Shown here in pieces: positions 46,351 to 55,009 of a stretch of 64,000 nucleotides of DNA; positions within the stretch are counted from its first letter, which is position 1, and every line of letters begins with the position of its first letter. A program made the position numbers and the translations under genes. A model generated the notes under the pieces. That model saw only the letters and a program-made list of their open reading frames with translations, searched no databases and was not told where the DNA came from. The stretch comes from Natrinema sp. HArc-T2 (lineage in GTDB: Archaea > Halobacteriota > Halobacteria > Halobacteriales > Natrialbaceae): NCBI RefSeq assembly GCF_041821085.1, contig NZ_JBGUAZ010000011.1:16825-80824 (forward strand), written 5' to 3'.

Positions 46351-46860
46351 CGTCGACCACCTCGCTGACGACGTTGATGATCTCTTGGGCGGTCGAACTG
46401 ATCCGCTCGAGGCGATCGAGGATCGTCTCCGTGCCACACAGCAAGGTAGAACGTTGACCCACTGATATCCAACTCGAAGTACCGGCCCACGATGTAGCTG
46501 ACCGCTTCGGCCTCGAGTTCGCGCTTCGATCGCTCATCCTCGTCGTCGACATCACCGTGTAACAGCGCGTGGGCGTACTCGTGAACGAGCGTGACGGCGA
46601 GGTCAGCGTCGTTCTCGCGATCACGGACGGCGACGCGTGGCTGCTCTTGAGGGCGGTACTCACAGATTCCCTTGGCACTCCCATGCGACCAGTCCTGGAA
46701 TGGTACGATCTCTACGTTCATTTCGAGTGAGTTTGCTACCTCAAGGAGTGCAGGAATCAACTCGCCAACTTGACCCCACGCTTCGGTCTCGAGGTCGAGC
46801 AATGCTCGCTGTCAGTTTGTGAGATATCGAAGACGGGCGCTGGCGGAAAGCCGACTAGAT
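46343..46860 (-). pseudogene. Truncated, frameshifted copy of an ArdC-like gene
   Basis: Closely similar to the 3' half of the intact gene at 53822-54757. It begins abruptly at about 46856 (LVGFPPAPVFDISQTD), has a one-base deletion near 46800, then reads VTLVHEYAHALLHGDVDDED with the zinc-peptidase motif HEYAH, and a short deletion of about 11 bases near 46430 shifts the end. The N-terminal 140 residues are missing; the break coincides with the start of the small gene at 46860. Confidence 0.8.
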
Positions 46861-47163
46861 CAACAGAGAGCCGCTTCCACGACAGATACCGATTCGTCGA
46901 CCAGTGAGGCAGGAGAGACAGACGATGAACCGTTGAACATCCGCGAGGATCGGGATTCGGCCACGATATACGTTGAACCAGAGCAAAGCGAGGACATCGA
47001 AATTTCATTCACTCGCCTGAAAAAGCAGCTCAAACGTGAGGACATCACGCTGGAGAAGACCAAGCACTTCTACCGCGGTGTCTTTGAGATGGCGTTCGGC
47101 GAGCATCGAGAGGAAACAAAAGAGAAGATTCGCGAACTCTCAAAGAAAGACGCCGATCAGTGA
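46819..47163 (+). CDS. Small plasmid-type protein, 5' end probably displaced
   Basis: 114 residues, of which the last 80 (ATIYVEPEQSEDIEISFTRL, then KHFYRGVFEMAFGEH) look like a conserved haloarchaeal plasmid protein with a coil and a short helical end. The first 15-20 residues are read through the ArdC relic in antisense and are probably not original, so the true start may be lost. Recombination at about 46858 fits both neighbours. Confidence 0.4.
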   Translation: MRYRRRALAESRLDQQRAASTTDTDSSTSEAGETDDEPLNIREDRDSATIYVEPEQSEDIEISFTRLKKQLKREDITLEKTKHFYRGVFEMAFGEHREETKEKIRELSKKDADQ

Positions 47164-47270
47164 ATTATTGATTCACTGAATTCCGGATGTTGTGACCGAC
47201 TTAGAGGGTTCATTCAGCAAGTGACCAGTGATGAATCCTCCATTGGAGGGATCTGCGAGTAAATCACTAG

Positions 47271-47285
47271 CGGTATAGCATACCG
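47271..47285 (+). promoter_or_regulatory. Palindrome over the promoter of the ACR3/BASS transporter
   Basis: CGGTAT-agc-ATACCG, perfect 6-bp arms, centred 25 nt before the ATG at 47303 where the TATA box is expected. A regulator bound here would block TBP. Confidence 0.5.
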
Positions 47286-47302
47286 TCCCGAAGAACATCG
47301 TG

Positions 47303-48295
47303 ATGAATGTGGGCGACTGGCTCCAACGCCATCAGGTTACCATCTATGCCGCCAGCGTCGTTCTCGCCATCGGTTTCGGGGCCGGTCTCCCGTCGGCTGC
47401 CCCACTGTTTGAGCAGGCGATCACCCCCGTACTGGCTGTCCTCCTGTATGTCACTTTCCTTGAGATCCCCTTTACAAGGTTTCGTCGCGCGTTCACTAAC
47501 ACCCGGTTTATGACTGCCGCTCTCGGGATGAACTTCCTCGTTGTCCCGTTCGTCGTCTACATACTTACTCGATTCCTCCCACAGGAGCCGGTTATTCTCC
47601 TCGGGGTGTTCATGGTCCTGCTGACCCCATGTATCGACTACGTCATCGCCTTCACTGACCTCGCAGAGGGTAACGCCGAGCAAGTCACTGCTACAACGCC
47701 AGCACTTCTGCTCGTCCAGTTCCTTCTACTTCCGGTGTACTTGTGGCTATTTATGGGTGGACAAGTAGCCGACATCATCAGTGCAAGACCATTCATTGAG
47801 GCGTTCCTGCTTCTCATCGCGCTTCCGTTGACGCTCGCGTGGCTCACTGAAGTATGGGCAGAACACTCCGAGACTGGCCAACGATGGCAGGATACGCTGG
47901 GGTGGTTCCCTATCCCGATGATGGGTGCAACCCTACTGATCGTCATCGCCTCCCAGCTTCCTCGAGTCGAAGATTCGATTGGACAGATTGCTGCAGTCGT
48001 TCCCATCTATGTCGTCTTTCTCGCTGTCATGCCGCTCTTAGGACGCCTCGCTGCAGGACTTTTGCACATGGGCGCAGGTGAAGCCCGCGCACTCGTGTCC
48101 ACTTCGGTGACAAGGAACTCGCTGGTCGTCCTCCCGCTGGCTCTCGCGTTGCCGGCGAGATACAACCTCGTGCCGGCGGTTGTCGTCACGCAGACGTTAG
48201 TTGAACTCACTGGAATGGTCGTGCTTACTCGCGTCGTGCCTGCATGGCTCGTTCCAACGACTCCGGACCCGCTCTCCATTCCTGAGTTCCTGTAG
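47303..48295 (+). CDS. ACR3/bile acid:sodium symporter (BASS) family transporter
   Basis: 330-residue, ten-helix transporter. LLTPCIDYVIAFTDLAEGNA near residue 107 matches the conserved motif of the ACR3-like branch, and ASVTRNSLVVLPLALALPA-like helices follow near residue 268 (STSVTRNSLVVLPLALAL). ACR3 proteins export arsenite; the BASS branch moves organic anions. The neighbouring methyltransferase and sulfur genes make a metalloid role plausible but unproven. A promoter palindrome suggests regulation. GTG at 47300 precedes the ATG and is the alternative start. Confidence 0.75.
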   Translation: MNVGDWLQRHQVTIYAASVVLAIGFGAGLPSAAPLFEQAITPVLAVLLYVTFLEIPFTRFRRAFTNTRFMTAALGMNFLVVPFVVYILTRFLPQEPVILLGVFMVLLTPCIDYVIAFTDLAEGNAEQVTATTPALLLVQFLLLPVYLWLFMGGQVADIISARPFIEAFLLLIALPLTLAWLTEVWAEHSETGQRWQDTLGWFPIPMMGATLLIVIASQLPRVEDSIGQIAAVVPIYVVFLAVMPLLGRLAAGLLHMGAGEARALVSTSVTRNSLVVLPLALALPARYNLVPAVVVTQTLVELTGMVVLTRVVPAWLVPTTPDPLSIPEFL

Positions 48296-48460
48296 AGCGA
48301 CTGAGCCGCTGAGAACTCCGTACTACGAGTGCCAAACGTGAGTTGTTTATCGATATCGATTCTTAGTACCACGACCGGATATATCATATGGCCGGCATGC
48401 CTTCTCTATCCAGCACAACTGCTGAGACCGATTCCTACCAGAAGATTTCAACAAGATTCT

Positions 48461-49279
48461 TCAATTCAAGGATTTCCAAGCGATAGCAGCCGCGTCGATC
48501 ACCTCTAATGCGTCTTGACTCCCATTTGCCTCCCCTTTCTCGAAATCCTCCTCAGTCTGCCCCATTTGGTTGGTTACGTGTGCAAAACAAACGACTGGGC
48601 ATTCTCGAACTTCTGCGAACGTGTACAGCGCAGCGGCCTCCATCTCAACTGCAAGGATCCCGTCTGATCGGGCACATTCAATTGCTGCCTCCGTTTCCCG
48701 AAACGGGGCATCAGTCGTCCACGTCGTCCCCGTGTAGACAGGACGAGACACTGTTTCGCACGCTTCTTCGACCGAAGCACCGAGTTCGTTATCGAGAGTT
48801 GCATAGTGACTCGGCGAGCGATAATGATGACTCGTTCCTTCGTCGCGGAGTGCACGTTCAATAAGAACAAAATAAGGTGGTTCATCTTTCGGTACAATCT
48901 GCCCTGAGGAGGTGACACTAACGAGAAATTGGCAGCCGGCAGCAAACAGTTGCTCTGCAAGTAGGACAGCAAACGATGCCCCCACAGCACATCCCACGAT
49001 ACCGAACTCCTCACCGTTTCGTTCGAACCGATAGAGGTTGGTGTGATAGCCGGGCCATGTTTCATCTTCACATGCCTCTCCAGTGGTCGTTAGGTAGCGT
49101 ACGATATCTCCATCCGGATCAAGGATACAGATATCTGGAACCGAGCGTTCTGGGAGGTTCTTTTGCCGTCGAGCGTTCTCTAACAGAGCGCCCGGCGTGA
49201 AAACAGACGGTTCATCGAATTTTTTCGCCTCAAAAAGCGGAGATGAGTCCGAGTCGAACGAGTCAGTCATGTAGTCCAT
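48461..49279 (-). CDS. Nucleoside phosphorylase family protein
   Basis: 272-residue purine/uridine phosphorylase (NP-I) family protein. The phosphate-binding region is FGIVGCAVGASFAVLLAEQL, then FLVSVTSSGQIVPKDEPPYF, and the nucleoside-site motif AVEMEAAALYTFAEV is near residue 225. It catalyses reversible phosphorolysis of a nucleoside; uridine is the closest guess. Same strand as the methyltransferase at 49310 (30-base gap), so probably co-transcribed. Confidence 0.85.
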   Translation of the reverse strand: MDYMTDSFDSDSSPLFEAKKFDEPSVFTPGALLENARRQKNLPERSVPDICILDPDGDIVRYLTTTGEACEDETWPGYHTNLYRFERNGEEFGIVGCAVGASFAVLLAEQLFAAGCQFLVSVTSSGQIVPKDEPPYFVLIERALRDEGTSHHYRSPSHYATLDNELGASVEEACETVSRPVYTGTTWTTDAPFRETEAAIECARSDGILAVEMEAAALYTFAEVRECPVVCFAHVTNQMGQTEEDFEKGEANGSQDALEVIDAAAIAWKSLN

Positions 49280-49309
49280 GTTCGCAGAACCCAGTCAAGG
49301 AGATTGTGC

Positions 49310-49915
49310 TTATTCAATCGGAGTTCCGACTACCGCTGAGATTGCGGCAGTCGCCGGATCAGTACTTTCGAAGACTGTCTCGTCGGAGATACCCAAAAAG
49401 AACTCCTGGTCGCCATCGACGTATTCCAGTATCGTCGCCGTCAACACCTCAGAATCTCGGTGGACCATCCGCTGAAAGTAGGACCCCTCTCGCTGAAGAT
49501 TTGACTGGATATACTCTGAGCGCGTATTCAGTACGAGTGCAACGAGGGTCCCATCGGAAGTGAGGACGCGAGTCGCTTCTGCTAGTACTGCATCGATATT
49601 GGGAATGAATTCGAGTGTTGAGACGAAGACGACAGTATCAACGGATGCAGTTTCGATGGGGAGCGCGGTCGCATCGCCAAGAATGAACGGTGCAGAAACT
49701 CGGTCCCGTGCTGCGCGAATCATTGATTCCGAACGATCCACTCCAATGATCTCGTGATCCAAAAACCGTTCTTCGAGCGATCCGATGCCACATCCGACAT
49801 CGAGAATTCGGTCGTTAGCAGCGACGTGCTGGTTCACGTACGCGGCCTCTCGGTCCATAGTCGCACTCCCGAACTCGCTCTCACAGAACCGAACGAAACT
49901 CTCTACATCACTCAT
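49310..49915 (-). CDS. Class I SAM-dependent methyltransferase
   Basis: 201-residue Rossmann methyltransferase. Motif I ILDVGCGIGSLEERFLDHEI with an acidic residue in IIGVDRSESMI, GDATALPIETASVDTVVFVS as motifs II-III, and RVLTSDGTLVALVLN. Substrate unknown; arsenite, thiol or small-molecule methylation is possible given the ACR3-like and sulfur neighbours. Upstream of the nucleoside phosphorylase on the minus strand. Confidence 0.85.
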   Translation of the reverse strand: MSDVESFVRFCESEFGSATMDREAAYVNQHVAANDRILDVGCGIGSLEERFLDHEIIGVDRSESMIRAARDRVSAPFILGDATALPIETASVDTVVFVSTLEFIPNIDAVLAEATRVLTSDGTLVALVLNTRSEYIQSNLQREGSYFQRMVHRDSEVLTATILEYVDGDQEFFLGISDETVFESTDPATAAISAVVGTPIE

Positions 49916-50070
49916 ATAGCTCCCTCTTTGCGGATCAGTATGCGATTAAACATAGCCCTTGGATACTTCAACCCAGAAATGGTGCTGCACTCCACATAAA
50001 TTGGTAACTCAATTCCGTTTGTTGGAGAACGACCACCGAGTCTCAAGTGAGTGGCCACCAAAGCTTGCCT

Positions 50071-50394
50071 ATGAACATTGGAATCATCTTGGAGACGAAC
50101 GACCCTGAGCGCGTCTGGAACGCGTTTCGTCTTGCAAATACAGCGCTCGAGGCGGACCATATGGTTGAGGTCTTTCTTCTCGGTGATGGCGTCGAGGCAC
50201 CGGACCTCGAGCATGAGAAATTCAATCCACATGGCGTGATGCGAAAATACACTCAGAATGGAGGTGATCTCTTCGCGTGTGGGACGTGTCTTGATTCCCG
50301 CGACCTCGAGGCAGACGACCTCAGACCACGGGCCACGATGGACGACTACCTACGTATCGTCGAAGACGCCGAAAAAGTACTCACAATTGGGTAA
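50071..50394 (+). CDS. DsrE-family sulfur-relay protein
   Basis: 107-residue DsrE/DsrF-like protein. MNIGIILETNDPERVWNAFR starts at 50071, and the Cys motif FACGTCLDSRDLE near residue 77 is the site that carries persulfide sulfur in this family. An upstream in-frame GTG at 50047 is less likely. It faces the HTH_10 gene and lies near the rhodanese-MBL gene, supporting a role in sulfane-sulfur handling. Confidence 0.8.
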   Translation: MNIGIILETNDPERVWNAFRLANTALEADHMVEVFLLGDGVEAPDLEHEKFNPHGVMRKYTQNGGDLFACGTCLDSRDLEADDLRPRATMDDYLRIVEDAEKVLTIG

Positions 50395-50424
50395 CTGGAC
50401 CACGTCCGGAGTGACAATACCCGG

Positions 50425-51159
50425 TCAGTCAGCTGCCTGTTCAGCCTGCCGGGTCCGATCTACCTCTAATGGGTCTGCCGTCGAGGTCGCGGTGACCAGT
50501 CGCAGGAACTGTCCTGCGTTCGTGAGGAGTTTGTTCTCGGCCTTCCGAAGGTGTTCTTCGTACGTCGAGCGTGCGACGGCAGTCTGTTCGGCCAGTTCAC
50601 GAAGTGATGTCTTCCGGGGTTGTTCGTAGTAGCCGCTTTCCAGTGCCAGTCGAAGTGCTGCTAGCTGCCGCTCAGTGATGTCTTCGAACAGTTGATCGAC
50701 CGGGGCGAGCATACTGTGGGGAATCTGCTGTTCCGTGATCGCCGTTTTCGAAAGCACCTCGATATCACGATCGCCCTCTAAATCCTGTAGCAGTGCGCGG
50801 ACGTCGTTCTCATCGAATGCAATTACAGTGTAGTGCTCCCAGCCTTGTCGATGGACTGTCGGCGGCTGGTACAGACAATTGTACTGTTCGAACCGATCGA
50901 TGATCGAATCCTCTAACGAACAGAGACAAGACTGTGTAACGACGTGGAGACCAGAGTCGTCAATTGACTTGTGGAGAAGTGTTCCTATTTGATCGATCTC
51001 TTCGAGGAGTTCATCGGCTGGCAATTCTGGAGAGGTAATTTCGATCACTTGGCAGTCGTTCAGGTACCACTCGCGGATTGTGAGATCCGGATAGTGTTCC
51101 GAAATTTCACGATACGGACACTCGTGTTTGACCCGGAACGAAGCCTCGTACAGACTCAT
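50425..51159 (-). CDS. Bat-type HTH_10 transcription regulator
   Basis: 244-residue regulator. The C-terminal HTH_10 domain reads ITERQLAALRLALESGYYEQ, then LAEQTAVARSTYEEHLRKAE. The N-terminal half (residues 1-150) is a ligand or redox domain with several Cys (CLCSLEDS), a hint of a thiol/persulfide sensor. The ATG at 51159 is favoured over upstream ones at 51213 and 51210 because the family sequence begins there. Divergent from the persulfide dioxygenase-like gene, which it probably regulates. Confidence 0.82.
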   Translation of the reverse strand: MSLYEASFRVKHECPYREISEHYPDLTIREWYLNDCQVIEITSPELPADELLEEIDQIGTLLHKSIDDSGLHVVTQSCLCSLEDSIIDRFEQYNCLYQPPTVHRQGWEHYTVIAFDENDVRALLQDLEGDRDIEVLSKTAITEQQIPHSMLAPVDQLFEDITERQLAALRLALESGYYEQPRKTSLRELAEQTAVARSTYEEHLRKAENKLLTNAGQFLRLVTATSTADPLEVDRTRQAEQAAD

Positions 51160-51248
51160 AGAGGACTCTTTGGCCTGGTACGAATTAACAGTACCGGTCA
51201 TGTCCGGCATCACCTATATCCTAATACTTCTCATATGTGTGAATACTA

Positions 51249-52361
51249 ATGGCGGAGATTAGCCCCGATGAACTCGGTAATCGATTGCAGAACGACGAAG
51301 ACGACTTGCTCGTGGTCGATATTCGCCACGAAGAAGAGTACGACGGCTGGCATATCCCAGGTAGCGTCAACGTTGATGTCTACGACGAACTGACCGACGA
51401 CCCTGAGGCGGCAAAGGAGAGCCTCGTAGACCTTCCTACAGAGAAGGAGATCGTTACTGTCTGCGGGGCAGGCGTCGCTGCAGCAACAGCAGCTGATGTC
51501 CTCCAAGAACTGGATTACGACGCGAAAACTCTCGTGGATGGGATGAACGGCTGGAGCCGTGTTCACCGCTCCACGCCAGTTCAGGCAGACCTTGACGGGA
51601 CGCTTATCCAAGTTGCGCGTCCGGGCAAGGGGTGCCTCTCGCACGTCCTCGTTTCGGACGGTGAAGCCGCCATCTTCGATCCGTCACACTACTTTGAAGA
51701 ATACGAGATAATTCTCGACGACTACGACGCCGACCTTGTCGGCGTCTTTGACACGCACGCCCACGCCGATCACGTCTCTGGCGCTGCGGAGCTTGCTGAT
51801 CGACACGGTGTTCCCTACTACCTCCATCCGAAAGACGCACTCGCTATCGACGCGACCTCCCTCGAAGATGGCCAGACCGTGACCATCGGCCAGCTCGACA
51901 TTGAAGTTATCCATACACCGGGACACAGCGAAGGAAGCGTCTCGTTCGACATCGACGGGGCAGCACTTATTACGGGCGACACGCTCTTCCACGAGAGCGT
52001 GGGCCGCGTCGAACTCGGTGTCGAAGCTGGCATCGAAGACTCCGACGTTGAGCAGAACGCCGCGACGCTCTACGAGAGCCTGCAGCGACTGCTCAACCGA
52101 CCGGACGATGCACTTGTCCTACCGGCGCATGATCCTGGTTCGCCGGAACCGCCTGTGACTGCAACTCTGAGCGAAGTCCGAGAGCAGAACGAAGATCTCA
52201 GCCGTAACCGCGAGGAATTCATCCAGGAACTCGCGTCGGATATCCCGGATCATCCGCCGAACTTCGAGCGCGTCAAGCGAACGAACGTGGGACAAGAATC
52301 TGTCCCCGCTGACGAGCTAGCCGAGCTGGAACTGGGCCCGAACAACTGCGCAGCGGAGTGA
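51249..52361 (+). CDS. Rhodanese-MBL fusion, persulfide dioxygenase-like
   Basis: 370-residue fusion. Residues 1-110 are a rhodanese domain with active-site Cys in VTVCGAGVAAATAADVLQEL. Residues 118-310 are a metallo-beta-lactamase domain with metal motif DTHAHADHVSGA, HTPGHSEGS and ITGDTLF, the layout of ETHE1-type persulfide dioxygenases. The fusion suggests transfer of persulfide sulfur and its oxidation to sulfite. Followed after 3 bases by an MFS permease, which may export the product. Confidence 0.88.
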   Translation: MAEISPDELGNRLQNDEDDLLVVDIRHEEEYDGWHIPGSVNVDVYDELTDDPEAAKESLVDLPTEKEIVTVCGAGVAAATAADVLQELDYDAKTLVDGMNGWSRVHRSTPVQADLDGTLIQVARPGKGCLSHVLVSDGEAAIFDPSHYFEEYEIILDDYDADLVGVFDTHAHADHVSGAAELADRHGVPYYLHPKDALAIDATSLEDGQTVTIGQLDIEVIHTPGHSEGSVSFDIDGAALITGDTLFHESVGRVELGVEAGIEDSDVEQNAATLYESLQRLLNRPDDALVLPAHDPGSPEPPVTATLSEVREQNEDLSRNREEFIQELASDIPDHPPNFERVKRTNVGQESVPADELAELELGPNNCAAE

Positions 52362-52364
52362 TCT

Positions 52365-53657
52365 ATGAGCACGGAAACTGAACTCAAACAGGGCATCCGC
52401 GAGCATCTCGGACAGTTCTCGCTCCACGTCCTCCTGGTATTCGCCACCGGGCTGACCATCGGATCCGAACGCGCCGTTGTGCCTGTCCTCGGCCGTGACG
52501 TACTCGGCGTCGAGTCGCTGTTCGTCATCGGCTCGTTCGTTGTCTCGTTCGGCTTTGTCAAAGGACTCCTGAACCTCTACGCTGGCAAGTGGGGCGGTGA
52601 ATACGGTCGCAAGCCCGTGCTCGTCCTCGGGTGGGTGACTGCACTGCCGATCCCGGTCATCCTCATCTTTGCGCCGAGCTGGGGCTGGATCACCGTCGGG
52701 AACATCCTGCTGGGTATCAACCAGGCGTTGACCTGGAGTATGGCGATCAACGCCAAGATTGACCTTGCAGGCCCCGAGCAACGAGGGTTAGCCGTGGGTA
52801 TCGACGAGGCATTCGGATACAGTGGCGTCGCCGTCGGTGCCTGGGTCACGGGTATCATCGCTGCCCGAACGAGTCTCCGGCCTGAGCCGTTCTACTTCCT
52901 CGCTGTCGTCGTCGTGCTGGCGTTCCTGATCTCGATCTTCCTCATCAAGGAGACCGTCCAGTTCGCGGAGGTAGAAGTTGATGATGACGATCACCACGAT
53001 GCGAACCTCCCATTCGGCGAGGTGCTAAAGCGGGCGACCTACGGCGACAAGACGCTGTTTGCCGCGGCACAAGCGGGCCACATCGAGAAGTTCGTCGATA
53101 CACTGTTCTGGCTCGCTGTTCCACTGTATCTCACGAGTCAAGGCCTCGGAATCGCAGCGGCCGGGTTCGTTGTCGGCATCCATAGCGCGATGTACTTCTT
53201 CCAGATTGCAACCGGTGGACTCGCAGATCGGATCGGTCGCCGTCCGCCGGTCGTCGTCGGAATGTTCCTTACCGGTGCGGGCGTCCTCGGGATGGTACTT
53301 GTCGATGGGTATCTCCCGTGGGCCGTTCTCTCGGGTGTGTCCGGCCTCGGAATGGCGTTGCTCTACCCGAATCTGATGACGGTTCCGGGCGACGCAGCAC
53401 ACCCGACGTGGCGTGCGACTGGGATGGGTGTCTATCGGATGTGGCGTGACTCGGGCTACGGCGTCGGCGCAATCCTAATCGGGCTCTCAATGGAGTTCGT
53501 GAATGCCGAAGCTGCCTTCTATCTGACCGCTGCCCTGATGTTCGTCTCTGGGACGATCGTGTACATCTGGATGGAAGAGACCCACCCCGACTTCGGGACG
53601 CACGAACCTCCTGCACCAGCTCCTGAGCAGCCTGGTCAAACGCTCCCTCAAGACTAG
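52365..53657 (+). CDS. MFS transporter of the sulfur island
   Basis: 430-residue, twelve-helix MFS permease. The A-motif-like loop is GGEYGRKPVLVLGWV after helix 2 and GGLADRIGRRPPVVVGMF in the second half. A central acidic/His loop (EVDDDDHHDANLPFGEVLKR) is typical of haloarchaea. It begins 3 bases after the rhodanese-MBL gene, so it is the second gene of that operon. The substrate may be sulfite, thiosulfate or another anion, by context only. Confidence 0.82.
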   Translation: MSTETELKQGIREHLGQFSLHVLLVFATGLTIGSERAVVPVLGRDVLGVESLFVIGSFVVSFGFVKGLLNLYAGKWGGEYGRKPVLVLGWVTALPIPVILIFAPSWGWITVGNILLGINQALTWSMAINAKIDLAGPEQRGLAVGIDEAFGYSGVAVGAWVTGIIAARTSLRPEPFYFLAVVVVLAFLISIFLIKETVQFAEVEVDDDDHHDANLPFGEVLKRATYGDKTLFAAAQAGHIEKFVDTLFWLAVPLYLTSQGLGIAAAGFVVGIHSAMYFFQIATGGLADRIGRRPPVVVGMFLTGAGVLGMVLVDGYLPWAVLSGVSGLGMALLYPNLMTVPGDAAHPTWRATGMGVYRMWRDSGYGVGAILIGLSMEFVNAEAAFYLTAALMFVSGTIVYIWMEETHPDFGTHEPPAPAPEQPGQTLPQD

Positions 53658-53769
53658 CTTAGCAAAACGTCTTTTTGTGGGAGACAGCTGTATCCAATGT
53701 TCATTTTTGCCGAAAGCTGCGCGATTATGCCTGCCGTTTTTGTGGAATACTAAGAACCGAATCTCGAGA

Positions 53770-53829
53770 TCAGTGTGTTAGCTTGTCGAGCGCATCGGTG
53801 ATTTCCAGTAGAGGCACTCGATCACTCAT
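53770..53829 (-). pseudogene. Damaged 19-codon relic of the small gene after ArdC
   Basis: MSDRVPLLEITDALDKLTH then TGA. Matches the start of the relic at 46126-46350, with the middle deleted; the sequence GATCTCGAGATTCG that follows is shared between both sites. Confidence 0.45.
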
Positions 53830-54757
53830 TGTCGGTTACCCCGCTGACGATGTCGATGATCTCCTGGGCGGTCGAACTGATCCGCTCAAGTCGGTCGAGG
53901 ATCGTTTCGGGCTCGTCACCGTGCCACGCAGCGAGGTAGAACGCTGACCCACTGGTATCCAACTCGAAGTGCCGTCCAACGATGTAACCGACCGCTTCGG
54001 CCTCGAGCTCACGTTTCGATCGCTCAGCCTCGTCGTCGACGCCGCTGTGTAACAGCGCATGGGCGTACTCATGAACGAGCGTGACGGCGAGGTCAGCATT
54101 GTTCTCGCGATCTCGGACGGCGACGCGTGGCCGTTTCGCTGGCCGATACTGGCAGACGCCCTTGGCGTTCTTATGCGACCAGTCCTGGGGTGGCACGACC
54201 TCTACGTCTACCTCGAGTGAGTTTGCTGCCTCAAGGAGTGCGGGAACCAACTCGTCAGCCTGTCCTCTGGCTTCTGTCTCGAGGTTGGGCAGTGGCTCGC
54301 CGTCAGTCTGTGAGATATCGAAGACGGGTGCTGGCCGAAAGCCTACGAGTCCCTTTTCCCAACTGTCCGGAGGGGTTTCATCGTATTCACAGTCACTGCG
54401 CTCGTGGTACGACGGCGAGTTCCCACAGTCGGGACACTGTTTTGCAATGATAGGCGCCCAGATCCAGATCGCCGTCTCCCCCTCTTTGACGTGTCGGTCA
54501 AACTCGTTTTGCCATGTTCGGTAGCCGGCAACGCGTGTTGCCTGCGGACACTGGAGTTTGATCAACAGCGTGTTCCGGTGCGAGTAGTCATGGAACCGAC
54601 TCTGGACATCCAACCACTCTGTGAACTGCTCGCTCGAGACGGCGTCATCGACCTCATCGACGAGGTCCTGGACCCATGCCTCGATCGTACTGTGCATCTC
54701 ATCGTGCCGGGTGTCCGAATCGTCGAACGTTTCCCGGGAGCTGCTGCTCGTAGCCAT
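53822..54757 (-). CDS. ArdC-like antirestriction protein with zinc metallopeptidase domain
   Basis: 311 residues, intact. The N-terminal part (residues 20-100) matches the ArdC N-terminal single-strand-DNA-binding domain (HDYSHRNTLLIKLQCPQATR, GYRTWQNEF). A Cys4-type insert CPDCGNSPSYHERSDCEYDE follows. The C-terminal part is an ImmA/IrrE-type peptidase, LVHEYAHALLH with HExxH and a downstream Glu (ELEAEAVGYIVG). ArdC proteins protect incoming plasmid DNA from restriction. A shortened relic of this gene lies 7 kb upstream at 46343-46860. Confidence 0.82.
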   Translation of the reverse strand: MATSSSSRETFDDSDTRHDEMHSTIEAWVQDLVDEVDDAVSSEQFTEWLDVQSRFHDYSHRNTLLIKLQCPQATRVAGYRTWQNEFDRHVKEGETAIWIWAPIIAKQCPDCGNSPSYHERSDCEYDETPPDSWEKGLVGFRPAPVFDISQTDGEPLPNLETEARGQADELVPALLEAANSLEVDVEVVPPQDWSHKNAKGVCQYRPAKRPRVAVRDRENNADLAVTLVHEYAHALLHSGVDDEAERSKRELEAEAVGYIVGRHFELDTSGSAFYLAAWHGDEPETILDRLERISSTAQEIIDIVSGVTDNE

Positions 54758-54891
54758 ATTTGATCACTGCTTCTCGAGTCGAGTCGAATCGAACTGAACT
54801 CGAGAAGACCTCCACCCCTCAGGGGGTCTCAAAAATACGCTGGACTCGAGCAGCTGGAGAGTTGTTAGCGGTGGCGGTGAGGATGCCAAGC

Positions 54892-54942
54892 CCCCGCCCT
54901 TAAGGAGCCGCCGAAGGCGGCGAGTAGGGCGGGGTAGTTCAC
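54892..54942 (+). repeat. Solo nested hairpin resembling an IS200/IS605 right end (omega-RNA-like)
   Basis: CCCCGCCC (54892-54899) pairs with GGGCGGGG (54927-54934); inside it GCCGCC (54907-54912) pairs with GGCGGC (54916-54921). It ends GGGGTAGTTCAC at 54942. This arrangement resembles the right ends of haloarchaeal TnpB-carrying IS200/IS605 elements, where the transposon end doubles as the 3' end of the guide RNA scaffold. No tnpB or tnpA is nearby, so it is an orphan end or a small derivative. Confidence 0.5.
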
Positions 54943-55009
54943 TTAAGAAGTCCCGCGGACCTTTATAGGCGGAACAGGTCGGATGTGTTGGGGCCAACCC
55001 CGTGACGGT

